Shown here: piece by piece, positions 11,001-23,320 of the stretch | Layout: each line of letters begins with the position of its first letter | Position numbering within the stretch: position 1 is the first letter of the stretch | Translations under genes and position numbers: made by a program | From: an uncultured Allomuricauda sp. | Lineage (GTDB): Bacteria > Bacteroidota > Bacteroidia > Flavobacteriales > Flavobacteriaceae | Reading direction: 5' to 3' | Length of the DNA stretch: 56,163 nt | Assembly: GCF_947495325.1 (NCBI RefSeq) | Contig: NZ_CANLYK010000005.1 | Coordinates: 143,894 to 200,056, forward strand | Notes under the pieces: generated by a model | The model's database searches: none | Told to the model about the DNA's origin: nothing | Seen by the model: only the letters and a program-made list of their open reading frames with translations

Positions 11001-11107
11001 GTAAATTTCCAATTGGAGTTAAAATCAATAATTTCTCTTTGGGAATATACCAAGACGGTATTAAAAAAGACTAATAGTAAGGTGATAGATAATAATTGTT
11101 TTTTCAT
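8069..11107 (-). CDS. GH2 glycoside hydrolase, beta-galactosidase-like, with extra C-terminal domains
   Basis: A 1012-residue secreted GH2 enzyme. A signal peptide ends near VYSQ (residue 23). The jelly-roll sugar-binding domain (about 25-180), the immunoglobulin-like domain (about 185-292) and the TIM barrel (about 293-600) are in the usual order. Catalytic residues are visible: acid/base Glu418 in YSVGNETRG and nucleophile Glu478 in [10 protein letters not shown]. A DUF4982-like segment follows ([32 protein letters not shown]). Near 820-870 comes a chitobiase-type beta-sandwich ([13 protein letters not shown]), and the last 130 residues resemble a CBM6/malectin-like domain ([11 protein letters not shown] to [14 protein letters not shown]). 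Exo-acting release of beta-galactose from the non-reducing end is likely, but GH2 also includes glucuronidases and others. It is the last gene of the leftward arm of the polysaccharide locus. Confidence 0.92.
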   Translation of the reverse strand: [1012 protein letters not shown]

Positions 11108-11378
11108 TTGTAGCTATACTTTATAAATGTATTTCCAGCAGGTTTGTCAATTTCATCACTTTATCCTAAAGAAACTTTAAGGACATTTCCTTTTCGGCCT
11201 CATTGTTTTTCAACGCTCTAAAAATGTTATTTCGGTAATGGATACTTCTAATAATTGTTTGGAAATATTGATCAGTTGACCAAAACCTCCCTCAAAATGG
11301 AAGGTCGTTTGTATATGGATTCCACTTTCATTTGTTTTAAACTAATGCCGGGGACGAAGTCTCCAGTTCATAAAAAGG

Positions 11379-12434
11379 CTATTCAAAACTAATTTTAAAA
11401 ACATGTGAACTACTACCATAATCTGGCTTTACCTGAACGCCTGTAGCAAGATATAAATAAGCGGGTTTGTCGTCTATAAAGAGTAACTGCGCTCGCTCAA
11501 GATGACCATCTTTTTTACCTCTGTATGCAACAGCATCTTTTAGATGTTCCTCACCAAGATAATGTGCTAAATCTTCATAAGCACGTGTTGTTTCTTCTTT
11601 TGGAAAATTATAACCGTCTACAGATTTCCATAATAATCCACCTCCAGTGCTTCCTAAAGAGCGTCCAAAATCTCTACTTACAAAAAAGACTGAATCATTC
11701 ATAGTAAATGCATACGCATCTTCTAATGGCATTTCTCTACTAGTAACTTGTGTTGGTGTTTTATTATAAGGACCTTCTACATGATCTGCAACTACCACAC
11801 CATAAACATATACGTGTCCTTTTTTTGAAAGTCTTTTAATTACAGATTTATGATATAAATGATACTTGCCTTTGTATTTAACTAACGATGGATTAGAAAC
11901 TCCAATTCTTGCTGTATGATTCCAAATTGTAGAATCTTTTGTTTTTCTTAAAATGGTACCATCTGGTTCTGCTCCTTTTGCTGGTCTCCAAGTATCGTTC
12001 AAATCATCTGCAACCATCATTACAATTCGTTGATATACTAAATCATCATTTTCATTTACAATAAAACACAATTGGTATTGCCCATCTATATAACTAATGG
12101 TTGGATTGTGTGGTGAATTAAATTCACCATCTTTATCTTCTATGGCAACTCCTACATACTCAAATGGACCTTCTGGACTATCACTTACATAATGCCCAAT
12201 TTCGCAATCTTTAAACCATCCACTAAAATCGGGTTGAGTTGCTATTGGCCATTGCGCTGCGTACAGATGTATTTTACCATCCTTGCCTTCAATAGGTGAT
12301 GAACCCCAAACATGCATACCTTTTTGTTCAGCAGCATTTCCTATATATTCTATTTGCATTTTCTGAGCTGTCATAATACTACAGCTGAAAAATATTAACA
12401 GTAATGTAATCAATGTAATTTGTTGTAATTTCAT
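11379..12434 (-). CDS. GH43-like five-bladed beta-propeller glycosidase, family uncertain
   Basis: A 351-residue exported protein. The N-terminus is a signal sequence; cleavage could be after MTAQ (about 24) or at a lipobox ending FFSC. The body has repeated blade-like segments seen in the GH43/GH32/GH117/GH130 fold group: HVWGSSPIEGKDGKIHLY, EIGHYVSDSPEGPFEY, FNSPHNPTISYIDGQYQL, VSNPSLVKYKGKYHLYH and ADHVEGPYNK. Several acidic residues in such loops could be catalytic, but I cannot assign the triad. A glycosidase acting on a side sugar or terminal unit of the sulfated substrate is likely from context between two GH2 genes. It does not match well to any subfamily I can name. The 270-base gap downstream holds nothing supported. 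Confidence 0.72.
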   Translation of the reverse strand: MKLQQITLITLLLIFFSCSIMTAQKMQIEYIGNAAEQKGMHVWGSSPIEGKDGKIHLYAAQWPIATQPDFSGWFKDCEIGHYVSDSPEGPFEYVGVAIEDKDGEFNSPHNPTISYIDGQYQLCFIVNENDDLVYQRIVMMVADDLNDTWRPAKGAEPDGTILRKTKDSTIWNHTARIGVSNPSLVKYKGKYHLYHKSVIKRLSKKGHVYVYGVVVADHVEGPYNKTPTQVTSREMPLEDAYAFTMNDSVFFVSRDFGRSLGSTGGGLLWKSVDGYNFPKEETTRAYEDLAHYLGEEHLKDAVAYRGKKDGHLERAQLLFIDDKPAYLYLATGVQVKPDYGSSSHVFKISFE

Positions 12435-12519
12435 TTTGATTTATGCCATTTATTAGTATTAGTTATTTGAATTTGAAACCATCATGTCCAACGGTCACAA
12501 AAACTTTTAAGTTCGGTTT

Positions 12520-15735
<3,216 letters not shown>

Positions 15736-15839
15736 TTAATTAAGCGTTTTCTTTGTATTGGTCTTAAAAAGAAGTGTTGACCCAACCTTTTCAAATTTAA
15801 GTCATACCATCATACTAAATATTTCATATAAGGGATATA

Positions 15840-15850
15840 AATGTTGCATT
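15840..15850. promoter_or_regulatory. Candidate regulator half-site upstream of LacZ-type GH2
   Basis: The sequence AATGTTGCATT matches 10 of 11 bases of the left arm of the inverted repeat upstream of the SusC gene (23489-23499, AATGTTGCAAT). It lies in the 200-base space before the GH2 gene at 12520-15723. Co-regulation by the same hybrid regulator is inferred from this similarity alone. Confidence 0.35.
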
Positions 15851-15923
15851 CATTAAGAATTACAGAACATTCATATTTTATTAAAAAGTGAATTCGTAAA
15901 AAATAAATTTGTTCGCTTTTTAT

Positions 15924-17360
15924 TTAATCATTTTTGGAAGTATTGAGTTTTGCTTTTGCTTCAAACGTGGCATCATAGTACAGATTTTTTTCAGAAGGTA
16001 TTGGTGCTTGGGTACTAATACGCCAATCCTCCAGCTTTTTATACAGTTCTTTTGCCTTTTCAGGATATTCATCGACCAAGTTCTTTGTTTCCCCTACATC
16101 GGTTTTTAAGTTGTAAAGTTCCATTTTGTTGTCTTCAAAATAATGATGTAGTTTCCAGTTCCCGGAAATAATTACGGACCCGGGTCTGGTTCTGAACAAA
16201 GAGTCCCTACCGCCATCTTTTTCTACTTTATATGCTTGGAGATATATGGGGAAATGAAAGAACAGATCCCTTTCTATAACTTTTTGATTTTTAAGTACAG
16301 ATGTTAAATCGATACCATCAAGCAAATCAGCTTTTTTGGCAGGCTTTGTAATACTTTGTAATGTAGTATAGAGATCCATATTGGAAATTACTTGAGATGA
16401 CTTTGTATTTGGTTGAATATGATTAGGCCATTTAATTGCAAGTGGCACACGGATTCCACCTTCGTAATAAGAGCCTTTTCCAGCTCTGAGCGGGTCTTGA
16501 TGTGAAATTGCACGGATTCCACCATTGTCAGAAGTAAATATGATTAAGGTGTTTTCTTCCAAACCTAATGCAGCTAAACGCTTTAATAAAAGGCCTACAT
16601 TTTCATCCATTGATGCTATCATAGCGGCATATTCCGGATTGTCTTGCCCCTTAGATCCTTTTTTTGATTTAAATTTTTCTATTAAAGCTTTTTTGCCCAT
16701 GATTGGCGTGTGGACTGTGTAATAGGGTAGATATAAAAAAAACGTACTGTCTTTATTCTTTTCTATAAAAGATATGGCTTCGTTTGTTAATCTATCTGTT
16801 AGATATTCACCTTTCGATCCATCTGTAATATTATCGATATTATAGGGAGAAAAGTAGCCTTTTTTACCAGGGTTTCCTCTACTGCTGCCTCCAATATTTG
16901 CATCAATACCCTGTTTGGTTGGGTCGTCACCTAGATGCCATTTTCCAAAACTTCCAGTGACATAACCGACAGATTTGAGCATTTTAGGTAATGTGTAGAT
17001 AGTATCACTAAGATGCTTTGTATTTTTTACTGGAACAAGTCGTCTTGTTTTTGTATTTCCTCTATCAGATGGGCTTACGGTATAAATTCCATGTCTTGGT
17101 GTGTTCAGCCCAGAAATTAAACAAGCCCTACTTGGGGCACAATTGGCCGCCCCGGCATAGGCATTTGTAAATACCATACCTTCACTTGCCAACTTATCTA
17201 CATTTGGGGTTTCATAATAAGTGCTACCCATAAAACCTAAATCTTTCCAGCCTAAATCATCTATATTTATGAGGACAATATTTGGTATTGTATTGTTTTG
17301 CTTTTGAGCTTCACATGAATTTAATCCAAAACAGAATACTATGACTAAGAGATATTTCAT
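15924..17360 (-). CDS. Type I (S1) sulfatase lipoprotein
   Basis: A 478-residue formylglycine-dependent sulfatase. The lipobox ends at Cys16 (GLNSC). The alkaline-phosphatase-like fold is marked by the metal-binding INIDDLGWKDLG (about 31-42), the sulfatase signature NCAPSRACLISG with the modifiable Cys74, GKWHLGDD, the HTP catalytic region (YTVHTPI), and the second metal site FTSDNGG. The segment around YYETPNVDKLASEGM and PRHGIYTV resembles arylsulfatase-A-like S1 members, some of which act on 4-sulfated galactose or N-acetylgalactosamine; I cannot assign the subfamily with certainty. It lies 18 bases downstream of another sulfatase, so both are probably co-transcribed. The maturase needed to make formylglycine is not in this window. 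Confidence 0.95.
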   Translation of the reverse strand: MKYLLVIVFCFGLNSCEAQKQNNTIPNIVLINIDDLGWKDLGFMGSTYYETPNVDKLASEGMVFTNAYAGAANCAPSRACLISGLNTPRHGIYTVSPSDRGNTKTRRLVPVKNTKHLSDTIYTLPKMLKSVGYVTGSFGKWHLGDDPTKQGIDANIGGSSRGNPGKKGYFSPYNIDNITDGSKGEYLTDRLTNEAISFIEKNKDSTFFLYLPYYTVHTPIMGKKALIEKFKSKKGSKGQDNPEYAAMIASMDENVGLLLKRLAALGLEENTLIIFTSDNGGIRAISHQDPLRAGKGSYYEGGIRVPLAIKWPNHIQPNTKSSQVISNMDLYTTLQSITKPAKKADLLDGIDLTSVLKNQKVIERDLFFHFPIYLQAYKVEKDGGRDSLFRTRPGSVIISGNWKLHHYFEDNKMELYNLKTDVGETKNLVDEYPEKAKELYKKLEDWRISTQAPIPSEKNLYYDATFEAKAKLNTSKND

Positions 17361-17378
17361 TTTTTAGAATCTATATTT

Positions 17379-18839
17379 TTATTCACCTAACAATTTCTTT
17401 TCCCAATATTCAACAAGTTGTCTATAAGTAACGTTTTCTGGCAGGTTTCTTTCTCTCAACATTCGTTTACGTCTATTTGTAGCTTCTTCCTGAGCCACCT
17501 TTATTTCTTCTTGAGCTTCTGGATATGTGCCTAAATCATTTTTTTTGACCCATTCCGTCAGAACATTTCTCAGGTTTTTCAATGTTTCCTTATATTTTTC
17601 ATCGTTAGCTACATTATTAATCTCAAAAGGATCATTTTCCAAGTCATATAATTCTTCGGCAGGCCGGTATGAGCCCATAAATTGCTTTTGGGCATCATTT
17701 AATTTTCCTTCCTCCAACATAACATGCATAAGGGGAAGAACGGGATATCGCATTTCTTTATACGTATTGTATTGCGTGTAAGGCACGTCAGTATAATAAT
17801 TTTTTATGTACTTGAATTTTTTGGAACGTACTGCACGGATTCGGTCTACTGTTTCATCTCGACGGTCTCGCATTGTAAACACATATTCTCTTTCTACATC
17901 TTCTGATAAAAAGTCTTGTCCTTGTATATAATTGGGTATGTTTATGTTCGCTAATGCTAATGTAGCAAGAGGAATATCAATATTGCTCACTAATTCATTA
18001 GAAACCGTTCCTGCTTTGTACCCGCCCGGATACCTTACCATCAATGGTGTATTGGTTCCAGAATCATACAAAAATTGTTTTGCCCTTGCATGGGGCCTAC
18101 CTTGGTCTCCAAAGAAAAATATGATGGTCTTGTCCAGTAGGCCGTCTCTTTCTAATTGCTGCATTATTTTCCCCATACTTTCATCTACGTGCTGTACCGT
18201 TTCCAAATACAGCGCCCAGTCTTTTCTTACCAAGGGCAGGTTTGGGTAGTATGGGGGCAATTTTATCAAGTTTGGATTTATGGGGTGTATAGAATCAGCA
18301 TGAAAAGGCCTATGGGGGTAGAAAATTTGTATTTGTGAGAAGAATTTTTGTCCTTGAGTACGTTCATTCCAATGTACTCCTTGATACATCTGTTTTGATT
18401 CATGTACAAAATTATAATCTGTTTTACCCTTTTTTGCATTTTTATCCCCGTTTCCGTTTGTAACAAAATAACCAGCTTCTTTAAAATATTCTGTAATAGG
18501 CTTTATACTATCGGGCAGTTTTTTTTTAAATTGTGTTCTATGTTGTTGAACACCTATAGTAACGGGATATGTGCCAGTAATTAAACCTGATCTACTAGGT
18601 GAGCAAACAGCTGTTGTAGTATATAGGTTATCATATACGACTGACTCTGAAGCAAACTTGTTCAGGTTAGGGGTATATACCAAATCATTGCCATAATATC
18701 CTAAATCTTTTCCTAAATCATCAGCAACTATCCAAAGGATATTATAATCTTTCCATATTCTATCGTCAACCTTATTTTCATTTGGTTTACAAGTTGAGAC
18801 AAGAAAAACAATGATCAGCAATAAGCAGTTTTTTATCAT
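17379..18839 (-). CDS. Type I (S1) sulfatase lipoprotein, heparan-N-sulfatase-like
   Basis: A 486-residue sulfatase with a lipobox ending at Cys17 (LVSTC). It has the metal-binding WIVADDLGKDLG, the signature VCSPSRSGLITG with modifiable Cys79, an NGNGDKN segment where many S1 enzymes have GKWH, FYPHRPFH, and the second metal motif FFFGDQGRPHARAK in place of the common SDNG. TGTYPVTIGVQQHR after the signature and GDQGRPHAR recall the sulfamidase/heparan N-sulfatase branch of S1, which also includes algal galactan sulfatases. The C-terminal 45 residues are highly charged (EEIKVAQEEATNRRKR). It is the first gene of a tandem sulfatase pair in the leftward arm. Confidence 0.94.
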   Translation of the reverse strand: MIKNCLLLIIVFLVSTCKPNENKVDDRIWKDYNILWIVADDLGKDLGYYGNDLVYTPNLNKFASESVVYDNLYTTTAVCSPSRSGLITGTYPVTIGVQQHRTQFKKKLPDSIKPITEYFKEAGYFVTNGNGDKNAKKGKTDYNFVHESKQMYQGVHWNERTQGQKFFSQIQIFYPHRPFHADSIHPINPNLIKLPPYYPNLPLVRKDWALYLETVQHVDESMGKIMQQLERDGLLDKTIIFFFGDQGRPHARAKQFLYDSGTNTPLMVRYPGGYKAGTVSNELVSNIDIPLATLALANINIPNYIQGQDFLSEDVEREYVFTMRDRRDETVDRIRAVRSKKFKYIKNYYTDVPYTQYNTYKEMRYPVLPLMHVMLEEGKLNDAQKQFMGSYRPAEELYDLENDPFEINNVANDEKYKETLKNLRNVLTEWVKKNDLGTYPEAQEEIKVAQEEATNRRKRMLRERNLPENVTYRQLVEYWEKKLLGE

Positions 18840-19171
18840 GATTATGTTAGAAGTTTATGTTTTCGGTTCAACCTATCTATTTAAATGTAAAATTGCCCTA
18901 ATTGTAGTTTTTAGTCCAAATAGTGTCCTGACGGCTCTATGTAGAGGATATTCGGTTTCAATGTTTTATTTATTGGGTATTGATAAGTCGCTAAAAATAT
19001 TTGTTATGTTCAGACTAATCCATAAATCAAAAAAAGAGAAAAAGAAGGACATCAATAAACCTCTATGTTTTAAATCTAAGAATTAGAACATAAAATTACA
19101 GGGATAAAGTATGATAAATGGGTAGGTGTTATCTAATAGATGGGGTATTAATGTTGAATTTGGATTAAAAA
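18840..19171. other. Intergenic region before the sulfatase pair
   Basis: This 332-base AT-rich stretch lies between the start of the sulfatase at 17379-18839 and the stop of the hybrid regulator. It should hold the promoter of the leftward enzyme genes. TAATGTTGAAT at 19148-19158 resembles, with one base missing, the TAATGTTGCAAT half-site upstream of SusC. No hairpin terminator and no RNA gene were recognised. Confidence 0.4.
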
Positions 19172-22100
19172 CTAGGGTTTGATATCATTTAGAATTGGAA
19201 CCATTACATCTTCCTTGTCTTTATCCGCATATTTTTTTATGTATTCAGAGGGGCACATGCCATATTGTTTACTAAAGCATTTGCTGAAGTATTTTTGGTT
19301 GCTGAACCCCGTTCTATAGGCAACTTCAGAAATATACATAGTTTTGTTTCTCAAAAGTTGTGCGGCTCTTTTTAAACGAATCTGTTTTATTAAATTCACA
19401 GGCGTATCGTTGAGAATAGATTGTAATTTCCGATACAGGTTTGCCCTGCTCATACCTGCTTCGGAAGCTAGGAATTCTACACTCAGTAAATCGTCTTCTA
19501 ATGAATTTTCGATGATACGGACTAACTTTTTGATAAATTTTTCATCATTTGATTCAACCTGGATATCCGATGGTTCGGCGGTTATAATTTTGCTATATTT
19601 TTCCTTTAGCTGTTTTCTTGTGGAGAGTATATTCTTGATCTTCCACTTTACGTATTCAAGACTAAAGGGTTTTTCTATAAAATCATCCACTCCCATGGAT
19701 AAACATTCGATCTTGGTCTCATGAGAACCTCTAGCAGTAAGTATTATAACCGGAATATGGCTTATATCAGAATTTTTCTTCAATCTTTTTAATAAAGAAA
19801 CCCCGTCTTCAATGGGCATTAGAATATCGCTGACGATAAGTTGGGGTTGTTCGCTCACAGCAATGTCATAACCTTCCTTTCCGTTAGAGGCTTCCAGTAT
19901 AGTAAATTCGTTTACAAGTTCCTCTTTTAGCATTGCACGAAGTTCATCATTGTCTTCTACCAGTAGTACTTTTGGAGCAATGGTATTCCTAACTTTCGGA
20001 TCATCCACTAACGGCTTATGGACAGGTTTATCTAACTGAAATTCAGATGATATATTCGCTTCTTTGCTTTTATGTATTTTTTTAGAACTTATTTCAGAAT
20101 CCTTGTAATGCTTTTTTTGAATAGGTAGCATAAAAATGAATTCTGTATATACATTTTCCTCACTTTCCACTTTTATATCGCCGTGATGACGGTCAATTAG
20201 GCGCTGTACTAATTCCATGCCTATTCCTGTTCCTGGCACCTGATTGGTCGGGAGTTTGTTGGATTGGTAATAGCGGTCAAAAATAAACCCTAAGTCTTCC
20301 TTTGCTATGCCGACCCCATTGTCCCTTACAGAACATTCTATATATTTTCCCTTACGAAGTCCCTTATTGGAAAAGTCTTTTTTACCAATAACGACTTTGG
20401 ACAAACTTATCAGTATTTTTCCCTTTTCTGGAGTATATTTAAAAGCATTGGAGAGTAGGTTGAACAGGATTTTCTCTAGAATTTCTGTGTCGTACCAACC
20501 TATAATAGATTCCTCCGTAGTTTTAAGCGAGTAGTCAATATGGTAAATATTTGCCAAATCGTTGAAGTCATTTTTTATATTTAGGATATCAGTATCGATA
20601 TTGCCCTTGGCTACCTGGATTTTGAACTCTCCAACATCAAATTTCCGGATATCCATAATTTGTTTGATAAGACGGCTCATGCGCACGGAATTATTGTGAA
20701 TGCGCTGCGCAGTAAGCGGGCTCAGAGCGTAGTGCTTTTGCCGTATTATTTTCTCTATGGTTCCCTGAATCAATGCCAATGGGGTCCGCAACTCATGGGA
20801 AATATCCGTAAAAAACACCATTTTCATTCGGTTGTGCTGATTGTCCTTTAGGCGGCTCACGGTTTCTGCAACCAAATTTTTCTTTAACCTGTACCATCTT
20901 CTTATCAGAATTGCCGACACCCACATTATTGATAAAACAAGTAGGGTATAGATTATGTATGCAATATTACTTCTCCAAAAAGGAGGAGCTATGCTAAAGG
21001 AAAGTTTGGTTGGGTCTTCATTCCATACACCGTCGCTATTAGTGCTTTTTACCTTAAAGGTATATTCTCCAGGTGGCAAATCATTATAGTTTGCATTTCT
21101 ATTGGAGGCTGTCGTATAGATCCAGTAGTCATTAATACCTTCCAACGTATAGGCATATTCATTCTTATGAGGTGCCGTAAGGTCCAAAGATGAAAATTCA
21201 ACAACGATATTATTTTTATTATAAGGCAGTACTATTTGTTGATTATAAATCAGTGGAAGGTTACTCGATTTCGACTCTTGTTCTTTGTCAGCTCCATCTT
21301 TTCCAGCTCCCAATGTCTTGAAGGCGGTTATTACGGTTTGTGGTTTAATAGTAGTCTGTTGAAAATTTTCTGTGTTCACTATATAGAATCCATTGGTACA
21401 TCCAAAATATAGAATGCCTTTCTCACTATCGGCAGCACTTGAATCAAACGTAAACTGGCTTTGCATAACTCCATCTTCCATACCGAAATTCACAAACCTT
21501 TTTTGAGTGGTATCAAAACGGGCAAGTCCGTTTTGGGTACTGACCCAAATATTTCCCTTCTTGTCTTGTTGTAGTGACGAGATTGTTGTAGACCGTAGCC
21601 CATGTTTTTTTCCATACGCTTCAAATGTACCATTGGATTGGTCGTAAACATTCAACCCTCCACCTCTTGTACCGATCCAAATTTTATCTTCGGTTTCTAA
21701 AAGACTCAATATGGCATTGGATGAAAGTCCGGTAGTTTCAACAGGTAGAAAATTATGGATTTCTTCTTTTACCGTATCGATTTTGTACAATCCCTCCCCG
21801 CGGGTGCCGATCCAAATAGTACCACGCTTATCCTTGAGAAAAACCGAAACGTGATTGCCTTGCAACTGAGCGATACTATTTTTCTTGAAATCGGAAAGTT
21901 TGTCATGGGAATGGATAATATCAATTCCCTTGCCCCAAAGACCTACCCAAGTCTCGTTTTGTGATATCGGCATTACGGCGGTAACTATTTTTTTGTAGGT
22001 CCTTATCGTGTCGAATTTCACCTTTTTACTTGTAAGGTCAAACCTTCGAGATTTTAATAAAATATCATCTGCGCCTATGAAAAGCTCCTCCGTGCTATAG

Positions 22101-23320
22101 TCATTTTGAATGACACCGATTGTTTCGTCGGATGCACATACCTTAAAACTTTGATTATCCTTGACAATGTATAAGCCATCATTATTGATGCCAAGCCATA
22201 TATTTTTATCCTCATCGAGGAATAAGGCAGAGGCCAAGTGGTTCTCTGAATTGTTTTGGCCACCCAATTCTTGAAATTGAAAAATGGAATTTCTACCAAT
22301 ATACTTGCTTATCCCCTTTTGGGAACCTAGCCATAGGTTTCCATAATGGTCTACCAGTACCGAATTGACTCTATTGCTACGAAAACTACCTTCGGAGTGA
22401 CTATTGGGACCAAAATGACCGAAGGCATATTGGCCATTCGTTTTTGTGCCTCTTATCAGACCGTCAGTGGTACCGATCCAAAGCGTATTATTGTCAGGGT
22501 CTATATCAAAAGAAGTAGGTTCCATGTGGCGATTTCCACTTCCTTTGAAATCGGGATACGCTTCTAAAACCTCCAACCTTCTATCTTCCTTTTGATAGCC
22601 CAAAACATATAATACATTTTGTGCAAGCGCAAGAAAGGTATGTTGTGGACCCTCTTTTAACATCAAAATATCTTGATCGAAGCTTTTGTATCCCTCTTGT
22701 AAATCTTCATTGACCGGAAATATGCCATCCCGGGTCGCTAACCAATATCTTCCGAAATCATCCTGCAAAAATGAATGAATTGGTCTGTCGGGGTTCATCA
22801 AAGTTTTATCGCCGCCATAATTGAAGTGAGTGTCGAATACTATACTATCCCTATTTGTGTGGGGCATTACTTTGACAAGACTATTGTTTTTCCTATTAGC
22901 CCATATGGCACCATCTTTGGATTTTCCCAATATATCGTGGGTGCTATTTTTATAATACCCCTTGAAACTTTGTTGTTTCCTATCAAAATAGATTAAATAG
23001 CTTTCGCTTCCTATCCATAAATTTCCATGGTCATCCTCAATGATAGAGTTGATGCTATTATTCGGAATGGAATTTTTGTCAAAGACATCATACCTATACG
23101 CGACCAAATCATGCCCATCATATCTATAAAGACCGTTATCTGTACCTATCCACAAGAACCCAATGCTGTCTTCCAAAAGTACATTGACGGTTTTATTGAA
23201 AGGTATGCCCTCTATGTTCAATTCATGGAAATAGGCCCGATTCACCTGTGAAGAACAGAGGTAGAAACCGAATAACACAAAAAAGAAAAGTTTGGTTCGC
23301 AAAAGGTATACAATAACCAT
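19172..23320 (-). CDS. Hybrid two-component system sensor/regulator (HTCS)
   Basis: A one-protein sensor, kinase and transcription factor of about 1382 residues. From the chosen ATG it has a signal peptide (VIVYLLRTKLFFFVLFGFYL, ending CSSQ). Two sets of Reg_prop beta-propeller repeats follow (about 30-690, motifs such as DSIGFLWIGTDNGLYRYDG and KGNIWVSTQNGLARFD), then a Y_Y_Y domain (about 720-800), one membrane segment (about 810-830), HisKA with DISHELRTP, HATPase_c with NLLSNAFKYTP and GTGIGMELVQRL, a receiver with VSDILMPIEDG, and a C-terminal AraC-type helix-turn-helix (about 1270-1360). An ATG 26 codons further upstream (23398) exists, but it would put about 30 residues ahead of the signal peptide, so 23320 is preferred. 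It should sense an oligosaccharide in the periplasm and activate both arms of the locus. It is divergent from SusC. Confidence 0.96.
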   Translation of the reverse strand: MVIVYLLRTKLFFFVLFGFYLCSSQVNRAYFHELNIEGIPFNKTVNVLLEDSIGFLWIGTDNGLYRYDGHDLVAYRYDVFDKNSIPNNSINSIIEDDHGNLWIGSESYLIYFDRKQQSFKGYYKNSTHDILGKSKDGAIWANRKNNSLVKVMPHTNRDSIVFDTHFNYGGDKTLMNPDRPIHSFLQDDFGRYWLATRDGIFPVNEDLQEGYKSFDQDILMLKEGPQHTFLALAQNVLYVLGYQKEDRRLEVLEAYPDFKGSGNRHMEPTSFDIDPDNNTLWIGTTDGLIRGTKTNGQYAFGHFGPNSHSEGSFRSNRVNSVLVDHYGNLWLGSQKGISKYIGRNSIFQFQELGGQNNSENHLASALFLDEDKNIWLGINNDGLYIVKDNQSFKVCASDETIGVIQNDYSTEELFIGADDILLKSRRFDLTSKKVKFDTIRTYKKIVTAVMPISQNETWVGLWGKGIDIIHSHDKLSDFKKNSIAQLQGNHVSVFLKDKRGTIWIGTRGEGLYKIDTVKEEIHNFLPVETTGLSSNAILSLLETEDKIWIGTRGGGLNVYDQSNGTFEAYGKKHGLRSTTISSLQQDKKGNIWVSTQNGLARFDTTQKRFVNFGMEDGVMQSQFTFDSSAADSEKGILYFGCTNGFYIVNTENFQQTTIKPQTVITAFKTLGAGKDGADKEQESKSSNLPLIYNQQIVLPYNKNNIVVEFSSLDLTAPHKNEYAYTLEGINDYWIYTTASNRNANYNDLPPGEYTFKVKSTNSDGVWNEDPTKLSFSIAPPFWRSNIAYIIYTLLVLSIMWVSAILIRRWYRLKKNLVAETVSRLKDNQHNRMKMVFFTDISHELRTPLALIQGTIEKIIRQKHYALSPLTAQRIHNNSVRMSRLIKQIMDIRKFDVGEFKIQVAKGNIDTDILNIKNDFNDLANIYHIDYSLKTTEESIIGWYDTEILEKILFNLLSNAFKYTPEKGKILISLSKVVIGKKDFSNKGLRKGKYIECSVRDNGVGIAKEDLGFIFDRYYQSNKLPTNQVPGTGIGMELVQRLIDRHHGDIKVESEENVYTEFIFMLPIQKKHYKDSEISSKKIHKSKEANISSEFQLDKPVHKPLVDDPKVRNTIAPKVLLVEDNDELRAMLKEELVNEFTILEASNGKEGYDIAVSEQPQLIVSDILMPIEDGVSLLKRLKKNSDISHIPVIILTARGSHETKIECLSMGVDDFIEKPFSLEYVKWKIKNILSTRKQLKEKYSKIITAEPSDIQVESNDEKFIKKLVRIIENSLEDDLLSVEFLASEAGMSRANLYRKLQSILNDTPVNLIKQIRLKRAAQLLRNKTMYISEVAYRTGFSNQKYFSKCFSKQYGMCPSEYIKKYADKDKEDVMVPILNDIKP

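Noticed and set aside
11210..11345. A 43-codon minus-strand open stretch between GH2 and the GH43-like gene, possibly a gene remnant
   Set aside because: It has no start codon and an open run of this length is expected by chance in AT-rich DNA.
19344..19724. A 126-codon open frame opposite the hybrid regulator
   Set aside because: It lies over the receiver and helix-turn-helix coding region, with low-complexity composition; a shadow of the real gene.
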